From positions 4,216,001 to 4,280,000 of the forward strand of contig NZ_CP131935.1 of the NCBI RefSeq assembly GCF_030704305.1: DNA of 64,000 nucleotides, in the 5' to 3' direction. The notes under the pieces are model-generated. The model ran no database searches. It was not told the DNA's origin and was given only the letters and a program-made list of their open reading frames with translations. The stretch comes from Massilia sp. R2A-15. Lineage in GTDB: Bacteria > Pseudomonadota > Gammaproteobacteria > Burkholderiales > Burkholderiaceae_D. How positions within the stretch are numbered: position 1 is the stretch's first letter; each line of letters begins with the position of its first letter. Shown here one piece after another: positions 26,542 to 34,872 of the stretch. The translations under genes were made by a program, and so were the position numbers.

Positions 26542-27977
26542 ACGCCCGGCCCGTCGCAGGCGTCGCCGATGTCGGTGGCGCCCTTGGCCAGCTCCGCGTG
26601 CAGCGCGCGCAGGGCGGTGCGCACGCCCTCCTCGATCACCGGATGGTAGAACGGCATCGCCAGCATCTGGTCCACCGTCATGCGCGCCTGGCAAGCCCAC
26701 GCCAGCAGGTGTCCGAGGTGCTCGGCGCGCGGGCCGATCATCTCGGCGCCGAGAAAGCGCCCGCTTCCATATTCCCCGTACACGCGCAGCAGGCCGCGGT
26801 TCTGCAGCATCACGCGGCTGCGGCCCTGGTTCTCGAACGACACCGAGCCGATGGCAAACTTCGGCATGCCGTCCGCGCACAGTTCGCGGTAGGTGGCGCC
26901 CAGGGTCGCGATCTGCGGCTCGGTGAAAGCGATGGTCAGCGCGGTGCGGCGCAGGCCGGGGCGCACGTCCGGGAAGCGCCCCGCGTTGTCGCCGGCGATG
27001 CGGCCCTGGTCGGCCGCTTCCGGCAGCACCGGGCGCTCGTCGTCGGCGTCGCCTGCGATGAAAATGTGGCTGGTCCCGCACTGCATCGTGCAGCGGTCGA
27101 ACAGCGGGATGCCCGATTGATCCAGCGCGACGCCGGTGTGCTCGATGCCGATGTCGCCGACGTTCGGCGTGCGCCCGGCCGCGACGAGCACATAGTCGAA
27201 GCGTTCGCTGCGTTCGGCGCCGGCGGCGTCACGGGTGGTCAGCAGCACCGTGTCGCCATCCGGTTTGCCGTCGATGACCTGGTGCTGGAAGCGCAGGTCG
27301 AGTTCTTCGCACAGGGCTTTGGTGGCGGCGTGCAGCACCAGCGGATCGGTAACCTGCGCGACGCTGCCGCCGCGCGCAAACAAGCTCACACGCACGCCAA
27401 GCCGGTGCAGCGCCTGGCCCAGCTCCAGGCCGATCACGCCGGTGCCGATCACCGCCAGCGATGACGGCAGGTCGACCAGTTCGAAGATGTCGTCGCTGGT
27501 AATCACGCGCGGGCCGGCCTTGGCCAGCTGCGGCAGCACCGTCGGCGTCGAGCCGGTGGCGATCACGATGCGTTGCGCGTGGACGATGGTGTGATCGCCC
27601 ACCTGTAAGGTCTGCGGTCCGGTGAAGCGCGCGTGGCCCCGCAACTTGTCATCGGCGGGGATCTCGTCGACGCCTTCCAGCACGAAGCCGACGAAGCGGT
27701 CGCGCTCGCGCCGCACGCGCTCCATCACCGCCTTGCCGTCGATGCGGATGTCGCCAGGATGCACGCCGAAGCCGGGCGCCGCGTGCAGCATGTGGGCCGC
27801 CTCGCTGGCGGCGATCAGCAGCTTGCTCGGCATGCAGCCGACGCGCGCACAGGTCGTGCCGTACGGGCCGCCTTCGATCAGCACCGTGCGCCGGCCCTGC
27901 CCCGCCGCGGCACGGTAGGCCGACAGGCCGGCGGTGCCCGCGCCGATGATGGCGACGTCGACTTCGAGTGTTTTCAT
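26538..27977 (-). CDS. Dihydrolipoyl dehydrogenase-like FAD/NAD(P) disulfide oxidoreductase
   Basis: 479 residues from ATG 27977; upstream codons in the open frame are Pro/Arg-rich and not homologous. The FAD-binding motif is AIIGAGTAGLSAY (9-21). The redox-active disulfide is Cys43 and Cys48 (TTCARVGCMPSK). The NAD(P) motif is VIGTGVIGLELGQAL, and the dimerisation domain holds the His-Glu pair (FYHPVIEEG). All catalytic parts are present. Housekeeping lipoamide dehydrogenases usually lie with pyruvate or 2-oxoglutarate dehydrogenase genes; this one is alone, so it is probably an additional paralogue, perhaps acting on another disulfide substrate. Confidence 0.85.
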   Translation of the reverse strand: MKTLEVDVAIIGAGTAGLSAYRAAAGQGRRTVLIEGGPYGTTCARVGCMPSKLLIAASEAAHMLHAAPGFGVHPGDIRIDGKAVMERVRRERDRFVGFVLEGVDEIPADDKLRGHARFTGPQTLQVGDHTIVHAQRIVIATGSTPTVLPQLAKAGPRVITSDDIFELVDLPSSLAVIGTGVIGLELGQALHRLGVRVSLFARGGSVAQVTDPLVLHAATKALCEELDLRFQHQVIDGKPDGDTVLLTTRDAAGAERSERFDYVLVAAGRTPNVGDIGIEHTGVALDQSGIPLFDRCTMQCGTSHIFIAGDADDERPVLPEAADQGRIAGDNAGRFPDVRPGLRRTALTIAFTEPQIATLGATYRELCADGMPKFAIGSVSFENQGRSRVMLQNRGLLRVYGEYGSGRFLGAEMIGPRAEHLGHLLAWACQARMTVDQMLAMPFYHPVIEEGVRTALRALHAELAKGATDIGDACDGPGV

Positions 27978-28105
27978 GAGAATGGCAGTAGTGGAAGCTT
28001 GCCAATCATACGCCGCCCGGCCAAATGCCCGCGTCGGCGCCAAACCCGGGGTTGCCGCCAGTCGATGACAAGCCGCTCGGGCCGGGCGCAGCGCCGCAGT
28101 CGCGC

Positions 28106-28915
28106 TCAGGGGATATAAAAATTGAATTGGAAGTCGCCGTACCAATCCGCGGGAATGTCCGGTGGCTGCGGATAGCGTTTCAACGCCCTTTCGGCGGTCT
28201 GGCGCAACTCGTTCGCGAATCCCCCTCTGTCATTCTTCAGTGCGACTGGTTCACTCCCATCCAAAACGCCCAGCGGCTCGAATTCGCTGGCCTCGGCGGT
28301 CCTGATGGCGAACCTCGGCACGGCCGGCTCAAATCGCAACACGAAGGCGCCTTCCCGCCTGTAACGCGTCGCCTTGAGCGGGTAACGGAATTCGCCGCCC
28401 ATGGTGGTCATCACTCCGACCAGATAATTGCACGCCTCGAGGCGCGCTTGCGTCCAGGTGCGCAACTCGGCACGAAACCGCTCCGGGTCGTTATTGACTT
28501 CAGCGCTGACAGCGCAATTCTTGAATCCGAAGTGCTTTTCCCGGTTTGCCCACCACAGGGCGGAACTTGAGTCAGGTCCGTTTTCGGGGGCGGCAAAACC
28601 CGCAGCCAGGCGGTAGCCGGCCGCCCTCTGTCCGCCATCGTAAGCCATTATGTACAAGCGCTTCGCGCGGCTCCAGTCGCGCTTCAGGCACACGCCGTTT
28701 TCGAACATGCTGCCGGCCACCAGGTAGACCTCGGGGTATTTCCTGGCGATGCCATCGTTGAGCAGTTCGGCGGCGCTGGCGCAGTCGCCGGTTTTCATCG
28801 CGCCGGCGATTGCATGGACCGCTTTCTCAGCGGGCGACGGACGGTCGGCAGCGGCCGGGCCGGCGAGCGATACCAGCGTGACGGCGAGCGCCGCCCCTGC
28901 AACCAGCTTTGTCAT
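28106..28915 (-). CDS. Hypothetical exported protein
   Basis: 269 residues from ATG 28915. A signal peptide (MTKLVAGAALAVTLVSLAG, ending PAAA) precedes a helical, Sel1/TPR-like region (CASAAELLNDGIARKYPEVY, SMFENGVCLKRDWSRAKRLY, YDGGQRAAGYRLAAGFA), in which GVCxxRDWxxAKRLY resembles a Sel1-type repeat. The C-terminal ~80 residues (FVLRFEPAVPRFAIRTAEAS ... DFQFNFYIP) look like a separate beta-containing domain, possibly TonB-C-like. Six Cys may be oxidised in the periplasm. Family not named. It follows priA in the same direction with a 49-bp gap. Confidence 0.75.
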   Translation of the reverse strand: MTKLVAGAALAVTLVSLAGPAAADRPSPAEKAVHAIAGAMKTGDCASAAELLNDGIARKYPEVYLVAGSMFENGVCLKRDWSRAKRLYIMAYDGGQRAAGYRLAAGFAAPENGPDSSSALWWANREKHFGFKNCAVSAEVNNDPERFRAELRTWTQARLEACNYLVGVMTTMGGEFRYPLKATRYRREGAFVLRFEPAVPRFAIRTAEASEFEPLGVLDGSEPVALKNDRGGFANELRQTAERALKRYPQPPDIPADWYGDFQFNFYIP

Positions 28916-28964
28916 TATTGTTATTGGCAAAAATTAAGGTAACGGGAGCGTACCCCGCCGCGGC

Positions 28965-30986
28965 CTAGATGTCGAGAGGGTCGACTTCCAGCCCCCACTT
29001 GACCCGGCTCTTCATCCCGCGCAGCAGCTCCAGCCACTCCTTGAGGAAGGCCTGCAGCGCCGGCCGCGAGCTCGATTCCACCAGCAGCTGCGCGCGGTCC
29101 ACGTTGTGCACGCGCGTCATGGTCATCGGGATCGGATCGTTGATGGTGATGCCGTCCACCGCCAGGCAATCGCGCGCCTGCTCGAGGAACTCGATCGCCG
29201 TGGCCAGCTCGCGCGCCTCGGCGCGCAGCAAGGCCTGGTACATGAACGGCGGCAGCATCGCCTGCCTGCGCTCGGCCAGCAGGCCGTTGGCGAAGCGGTC
29301 GTAATCGTGGTTCATCACCGCCGCGTACAGCGGATGCGTGGCGTAGCGCGTCTGCACCAGCACTTCGCTTACGCTGCCGCCTTCGCTGCGCGCGGCGCGC
29401 CCGGCGCGGCCGGCCACCTGCATCAGCTGCGCGAACAGGCGCTCGCTGGCGCGGTAGTCCTGCGAGAACAGCGCCGTATCGGGATTAAGAATGCCCACCA
29501 GCGTCAGCTTCTTGAAGTCGTGGCCCTTGGCGACCATCTGGGTGCCGATCAGGATATCGACCTCGCCGCGGTGCACGCTGTCGAACGCCTCCTGCGCGCT
29601 GCCCTTCCTGCGCGTCGAGTCGGCGTCGATGCGCAGGATGCGCGCCTCGGGGAACAGCTGCTGCAGGCCTTCCTCGACGCGCTGGGTGCCGCGCCCGAGC
29701 GGCTGCAGGTCCACGTTGCCGCAGGTCGGGCAGTGGCGCGGAATGCGCAGCTCCAGGCTGCAGTGGTGGCAGCGCAGCCGGTGCTCGGGCTTGTGCAGCA
29801 CCATGAACGAGGTGCAGCGGGTGCACTCGCTGATCCAGCCGCAGGACTCGCAGGTGATCACCGGCGAGTAGCCGCGCCGGTTCAAAAACAGCAGCGATTG
29901 TTCGCCCCGTTCCATGCGCTGGCGCAGCGCCGCGACCAGGTGCGAGGTCAGGCCGTCCTTCGGCCGGTCCTTTTCCATGTCGAGCAGCTTCACGCGCGGC
30001 AGCACCGCGTCCTTCACCGCGCGCTCGCGCAGTTCGAGCTTGCGGTAGCGCCCCGATCCTGCGTGGTGCCAGCTCTCCAGCGACGGCGTGGCCGAGCCCA
30101 GCACGATCGGAATGGCCAGCTGGCGCGCGCGCCACACCGCCAGGTCGCGCGCCGAATAGCGCAGGCCTTCCTGCTGCTTGTACGAGGGATCGTGCTCCTC
30201 GTCGATGACGATCAGCTTCAGGTTCGGCAGCGACGCCAGCACCGCAAGGCGCGTGCCGAGAATGATGCGGGCCTGGCCCTGGTGCGCGGCCAGCCAGTGC
30301 AGCATGCGCTCGCCTTCCGACAGGCTGCTGTGCAGCGTGGCCAGCATCAGGCCGGGGAAGCGCGCGCGGATGTTCCCTTCCAGTTGCGGCGTCAGGTTGA
30401 TCTCGGGGACCAGGATCAGGATCTGCGCCTGGGCGTCGCGCGCCAGCACCTGCGCGCACGCCTGCAGGTACACCTCGGTCTTGCCGCTGCCGGTCACGCC
30501 GTACAGGAGCATCGGGGTGAAGCCCGCGGCGCCGCCGATCGCATCGGCCGCTTCCTGCTGCGCGGGATTAAGCGGCGGCATATCGAGCGGCGTGGCGTCG
30601 GTCGCCCCGTCGAACTTGGCCAGCTTCTTGATCGCGCGGTCCAGCGCCACCGTGGTCTGCACGCGCAGGTTCTTCGGCAGGCCTGGCAGCGCTACCTCGC
30701 CCAGCGGGCGCTGGTAGTAGTCGGCGGCGAAGCCGGCCAGCGCCAGCCATTCCGGCGACAGGGGCGAGAGCTGGCTGCGCACCGCCAGTGCATCCTTGAG
30801 CTTGCCGGCCGGGACATCGGTAGTCTGGCCGACCGCGACAATTAGTCCGACTACGTCGCGGCGGCCGAAACTGACCTGCGCCAGCTGGCCCGGCAAGGGC
30901 TCGGCGCCGGGCGCGCACGGCCAGCGGTAATCGAAGCAGCTGTTGAGCGGCGTATCGAGCGCAATTGTCAGGATGCAGTACGTCAT
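28965..30986 (-). CDS. priA: Primosomal replication protein N' (PriA helicase)
   Basis: 673 residues. The N-terminal DNA-binding domain is followed by a superfamily 2 helicase core: Walker A GVTGSGKTEVYL, motif II VIDEEHDPSYKQ, and SATPSLESW. Between the helicase lobes lie the two zinc-binding sites formed by CESC, CTRC, CHHC and CPTC. PriA restarts stalled or collapsed replication forks and loads DnaB through PriB/DnaT. The motifs are complete. Directly upstream lies the DnaA-box-rich region. Confidence 0.96.
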   Translation of the reverse strand: MTYCILTIALDTPLNSCFDYRWPCAPGAEPLPGQLAQVSFGRRDVVGLIVAVGQTTDVPAGKLKDALAVRSQLSPLSPEWLALAGFAADYYQRPLGEVALPGLPKNLRVQTTVALDRAIKKLAKFDGATDATPLDMPPLNPAQQEAADAIGGAAGFTPMLLYGVTGSGKTEVYLQACAQVLARDAQAQILILVPEINLTPQLEGNIRARFPGLMLATLHSSLSEGERMLHWLAAHQGQARIILGTRLAVLASLPNLKLIVIDEEHDPSYKQQEGLRYSARDLAVWRARQLAIPIVLGSATPSLESWHHAGSGRYRKLELRERAVKDAVLPRVKLLDMEKDRPKDGLTSHLVAALRQRMERGEQSLLFLNRRGYSPVITCESCGWISECTRCTSFMVLHKPEHRLRCHHCSLELRIPRHCPTCGNVDLQPLGRGTQRVEEGLQQLFPEARILRIDADSTRRKGSAQEAFDSVHRGEVDILIGTQMVAKGHDFKKLTLVGILNPDTALFSQDYRASERLFAQLMQVAGRAGRAARSEGGSVSEVLVQTRYATHPLYAAVMNHDYDRFANGLLAERRQAMLPPFMYQALLRAEARELATAIEFLEQARDCLAVDGITINDPIPMTMTRVHNVDRAQLLVESSSRPALQAFLKEWLELLRGMKSRVKWGLEVDPLDI

Positions 30987-31046
30987 CGGGACCCTGTTCA
31001 GGCCTGCGCCAGGCGCCGCCCAGGGGCGCCAAATATGTCGAACAGG

Positions 31047-31636
31047 GATGTGGACAACTTTGTGGACAATGGCATCGGGGCAGCGTCGAATAGTTTGTTG
31101 TTAATCAAGAGAGTCGCCGAACGACCAAAAATCAACCAAAAAATTACCTTTAAAATCAATGACTTGCAAAACGCCTCCTAGGAGGCCAAAATTTCACTCT
31201 GTAACCGCCATGTTGTGCATAACTGAGCGATTCCCTGGAATTTTTGTAGTCGCCATCTTGTGCAAAAAACCACAAATTGCCGTTGCGGTGCACCAAGCCG
31301 GAGCGTTCTAGATATCTATGCAACACGGATATCCGGCGTTAGAAATTCGATATGAAAATATCATGCAGTGCAGCACACAGCTCAGGTGTTACTTGCAGAA
31401 ATTCGCTAAGTCTCGGTAAACCAAGGGTTTTCCGTTTTTATCCACACAAGCTGTGAATAACTTTGTGGACAATCACCGCAAAATCGGCTTTTGCCTCTGG
31501 GCCGCGACACTCGCTTGGCTTTCATGCTGCATCGCAAGATTTTTTAATTCGTTAAGAATCAGTGACTTGCCGAAGCGATGAAAAATCGCGCCGAACACGC
31601 ATTTCGCACACTTGCTTATTTGAAACTTGTGAATAA
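31047..31636. other. DnaA-box cluster: candidate oriC or DnaA-binding control locus
   Basis: The 730-bp gap between priA and hemE (30987-31716) has no convincing gene and is unusually AT-rich for this window. It has perfect DnaA boxes (TTATNCACA) at 31214-31222 (-), 31438-31446 (+), 31452-31460 (-) and 31628-31636 (-). One-mismatch boxes lie at 31049-31057, 31061-31069 and 31464-31472 (TTGTCCACA, all -) and 31259-31267. Two near-identical ~24-bp modules, each with two boxes 3 bp apart and the shared core AACTTTGTGGACAAT, lie about 400 bp apart (31047 and 31450). AT-rich stretches (31098-31170; 31540-31560) could serve for unwinding. Gene orientation switches around here. In Caulobacter, oriC also adjoins hemE. 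DARS- or datA-like function is the alternative. Confidence 0.65.
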
Positions 31637-31716
31637 GTGTGATTTTGTATTCGGTTTTTTTCACCGCGGCGCGCGCCGAATTGGCGCGGGGCGCCGTCCC
31701 GCGTACCCAAACTACA

Positions 31717-32799
31717 TCAGCTCGCCCGTTGCGCGCGGCTGAAGCTGTGCACCGCCTCGACCATCGCGCTCACCGATTCCGGCGGCGTGAACTGGGAAAT
31801 GCCGTGGCCCAGGTTGAACACGTGCCCCGAACCGGCGCTCGGCTTGCCGTACGAGGTCAGCGAGCGCTCGACTTCGGCGCGGATCTGTTCCGGGCTGGCG
31901 AACAGGATGGCCGGATCGAGGTTGCCCTGCAGCGCCACCTTGTCGCCGACCAGCGCGCGGGCGCGGCCCAGGTTGACGGTCCAGTCCAGGCCCACCGCGT
32001 CGGCGCCGATGTCGGCGATCTGGTCGAGCCACAGGCCGCCGCCCTTGGTGAAGACCACCGCCGGAATGCGCACGCCGTCCTTGTCGCGCTTGAGCTGGCC
32101 GATCACCTGCTGCATGTACGCCAGCGAGAACTCCTGGTAGGCGCCGTCGGCCAGCGCCCCGCCCCACGAGTCGAAGATCATCACGGCCTGCGCGCCGGCG
32201 TCGATCTGCGCGTTCAGGTACTGCGCCACCGCCGCGGCGTTGGTGGTCAGGATGCGGTGCATCAGGTCCGGCCGGTTGTACGCCATCTTCTTAATAGTGT
32301 GGAACTCGCGCGAACCGCCGCCTTCGACCATGTAGCAGGCCAGCGTCCACGGGCTGCCCGAGAAGCCGATCAGCGGCACGCGGCCGTTCAGGGCGGTGCG
32401 GATCTGGGTGACCGCCTTGAACACGTAGTCGAGCGACTCCATGTCCGGCGCTCGCAGCGCCATGACGTCGGCCTCGGTGCGCAGCGGGCGCTCGAACTTG
32501 GGGCCCTCGCCATCGACGAAGTACAGGCCCAGGCCCATCGCATCGGGCACCGTCAGGATGTCGGAGAACAGGATCGACGCGTCCAGCGGATAGCGATCGA
32601 TCGGCTGCAGGGTCACTTCGGTGGCGTAGTCCGGATTCTTCGCCAGCCCGAGGAACGACCCGGCGCGCTCGCGCGTGGCGCGGTATTCCGGCAGGTAGCG
32701 GCCCGCCTGGCGCATCAGCCAGACCGGCGTGTACTCGGTGGGTTGGCGCAGCAGCGCGCGCAGGAAAGTATCGTTCTGAAGCGGGGCAAATTGTGGCAT
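31717..32799 (-). CDS. hemE: Uroporphyrinogen decarboxylase (HemE)
   Basis: 360 residues from ATG 32799 ([20 protein letters not shown]). Signature [14 protein letters not shown] near the N-terminus and the second family signature [16 protein letters not shown] are present, with catalytic Asp in [13 protein letters not shown]. The enzyme removes four carboxyl groups from uroporphyrinogen III to give coproporphyrinogen III in haem synthesis, in the cytoplasm. Length is normal. It is transcribed toward the DnaA-box region and divergently from the S9 peptidase. Confidence 0.97.
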   Translation of the reverse strand: MPQFAPLQNDTFLRALLRQPTEYTPVWLMRQAGRYLPEYRATRERAGSFLGLAKNPDYATEVTLQPIDRYPLDASILFSDILTVPDAMGLGLYFVDGEGPKFERPLRTEADVMALRAPDMESLDYVFKAVTQIRTALNGRVPLIGFSGSPWTLACYMVEGGGSREFHTIKKMAYNRPDLMHRILTTNAAAVAQYLNAQIDAGAQAVMIFDSWGGALADGAYQEFSLAYMQQVIGQLKRDKDGVRIPAVVFTKGGGLWLDQIADIGADAVGLDWTVNLGRARALVGDKVALQGNLDPAILFASPEQIRAEVERSLTSYGKPSAGSGHVFNLGHGISQFTPPESVSAMVEAVHSFSRAQRAS

Positions 32800-32928
32800 C
32801 GGAGACAATCGGGAGCGGGAAGAAAGGCGCTATTATCGCACTGTCCGGCCGCCTGCCCGCCTGCCCGGCTGGATGTTTGGCGTGGGATTATCTATCATGC
32901 CATACCGCCTTCCACCCGAATCCATCCC

Positions 32929-34872
32929 ATGACAGCATCGAACAGCAAACAAGCCGCCATCTGCGGCGCCTGGCCTTCCCCGATCAGCGCGGCCATCGTG
33001 GCCGCCGGCGCGTCGCCCTTGTCCCAGGTGGCGATCGACGGCGCCGAGGTGCTCTGGCTGGCCGGGCGCGCCAGCGAGGGCGGCCGCAACACCTTGCTGC
33101 GCCAGCGCGGCGGGCGGGTCGAGGAACTGACGCCGGCGCCATTGAACGTGCGTTCGCGCGTCCATGAATACGGCGGCGGCGCGATGCTGGCCGTGGACGG
33201 CGACGCGTATTTTTCGAATTTCGCCGACAACCGGCTGTATGTCGCGCGCGACGGCGCGGAACCTGTCGCGCTCTCCGCTGAAGGCACGCGCCGCTACGCC
33301 GACTTCGTGCTGGACCGCCGGCGCCAGCGCCTCATCGCCGTATGCGAGGACCACGCCGGCGGCGGCCATCATCCGGTGAACATGCTGTGCGCGGTGGGGC
33401 TCGACGGCGTCGAAACCATCCTGGCCGAAGGCAGCGACTTCTATGCCGCGCCGCGCCTGTCGCCCGATGGCAGCCAGCTGGCGTGGCTGTCCTGGATGCA
33501 TCCGAACATGCCGTGGCAGGGCACCGAACTGTGGCTGGCCGACGTCGATGCCGGCGGCGCGCTGGCCAACGCGCGCCTGGTGGCGGGCGGCGCCGACGAG
33601 GCGATCTGCCAGCCCGAGTGGTCGCCGTCCGGCGTGCTGCATTTCGTCTCGGACCGCAGCGGCTGGTGGAACCTGTACCGCTTCGACGGCGCCGCGTTGC
33701 AGCCCCTGTGCGACCGCGCCGCCGAATTCGGTTCGCCGCACTGGACCTTCGGCGGCTCGATGTACGGCTTCCGCTCGGATAAGGAAATCGTCTGCACCTA
33801 TATCGAGAACGGCGTCAGCCGCCTGGCGCAATTGTCCACCGCGACCGGCAAGCTGCAGCCGATCGCCAATCCGTACGAGGAGATCCGCGAGCTGCGCGTA
33901 GCGGGCGACATCGTTGCCCTGCTCGGCGGCGCGCCGACCATCCCGCTCGAACTGGCGCGCATCGACCTGTCGACCGGCGCGCGCAAGGTGCTGGCCCGTT
34001 CAATCGCCGACCTGCCCGATGAGAGCGAACTGTCGGTCCCGGAGAGCATCAGCTACCCGACCAGCGGCAAGCGCCTCGCGCACGCCTTCTATTACCCGCC
34101 GCGCAATGCGCACTACGAACCGGCGCCGGGCAGCAAGCCGCCGCTGATGGTGATCAGCCACGGCGGCCCGACCGGCATGGCGAGCAATACGCTCAAACTC
34201 GCGACCCAGTTCTGGACCAGCCGCGGCTTTGCGGTGCTGGACGTGAACTACGGCGGCAGCAGCGGCTTCGGACGCGCCTACCGCGACGCCCTCAAGGGAC
34301 AGTGGGGCGTGATCGACGTGGACGACTGCGTGGCCGGCGCGCGCCACCTGGCCGCGCGCGGCATGGTCGATCCGGACCGGCTGGTGATCCGCGGCGGCAG
34401 CGCCGGCGGCCTGACCACCCTGTGCGCCCTGACCTTCCACGACGTCTTCAAGGCCGGCGCCAGCTATTACGGCGTGTCCGACCTGAAGGGCCTGGACGAC
34501 GACTCGCACAAGTTCGAGTCGCACTACAACGAATACCTGATCGCGCCGCAGCCGGAAGCGGAAATGCTGTACATGCTGCGCTCCCCGATCCACCACGCCG
34601 GGCAGATCAAGCGCCCGATGATCTTCTTCCAGGGCCTGGACGACAAGGTGGTGCCGCCGCAGCAGTCGGAGGTGATGGTCGAGGCGCTGCGCAATGCCGG
34701 CGTGCCGGTTGCGTACATCACGCTCGAAGGCGAAGGCCACGGCTTCCGCAAGGCCGAGAGCATCGTGCGCACGCTCGAAGCGGAGCTGTACTTCTACCAG
34801 CGCATCTTCGGCATCGCGCCGCCTGGCGCGCCCGCGCCGGTGGCGATCGAAAACCTGCCGGACGCCGCATGA
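32929..34872 (+). CDS. S9 family prolyl oligopeptidase-like peptidase
   Basis: 647 residues. An N-terminal beta-propeller (to about residue 380) is followed by an alpha/beta-hydrolase domain with Ser491 in GGSAGG, Asp572 in GLDDKVVPPQQ and His604 in GEGHGF. The triad is complete. No signal peptide, so it is probably a cytosolic dipeptidyl- or acylaminoacyl-peptidase-like enzyme. The start ATG 32929 follows a clear divergent promoter gap with hemE (129 bp); the frame is open further upstream but without homology. Its stop overlaps the start of the SNF2 gene (ATGA), so the two are translationally coupled. Confidence 0.92.
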   Translation: MTASNSKQAAICGAWPSPISAAIVAAGASPLSQVAIDGAEVLWLAGRASEGGRNTLLRQRGGRVEELTPAPLNVRSRVHEYGGGAMLAVDGDAYFSNFADNRLYVARDGAEPVALSAEGTRRYADFVLDRRRQRLIAVCEDHAGGGHHPVNMLCAVGLDGVETILAEGSDFYAAPRLSPDGSQLAWLSWMHPNMPWQGTELWLADVDAGGALANARLVAGGADEAICQPEWSPSGVLHFVSDRSGWWNLYRFDGAALQPLCDRAAEFGSPHWTFGGSMYGFRSDKEIVCTYIENGVSRLAQLSTATGKLQPIANPYEEIRELRVAGDIVALLGGAPTIPLELARIDLSTGARKVLARSIADLPDESELSVPESISYPTSGKRLAHAFYYPPRNAHYEPAPGSKPPLMVISHGGPTGMASNTLKLATQFWTSRGFAVLDVNYGGSSGFGRAYRDALKGQWGVIDVDDCVAGARHLAARGMVDPDRLVIRGGSAGGLTTLCALTFHDVFKAGASYYGVSDLKGLDDDSHKFESHYNEYLIAPQPEAEMLYMLRSPIHHAGQIKRPMIFFQGLDDKVVPPQQSEVMVEALRNAGVPVAYITLEGEGHGFRKAESIVRTLEAELYFYQRIFGIAPPGAPAPVAIENLPDAA

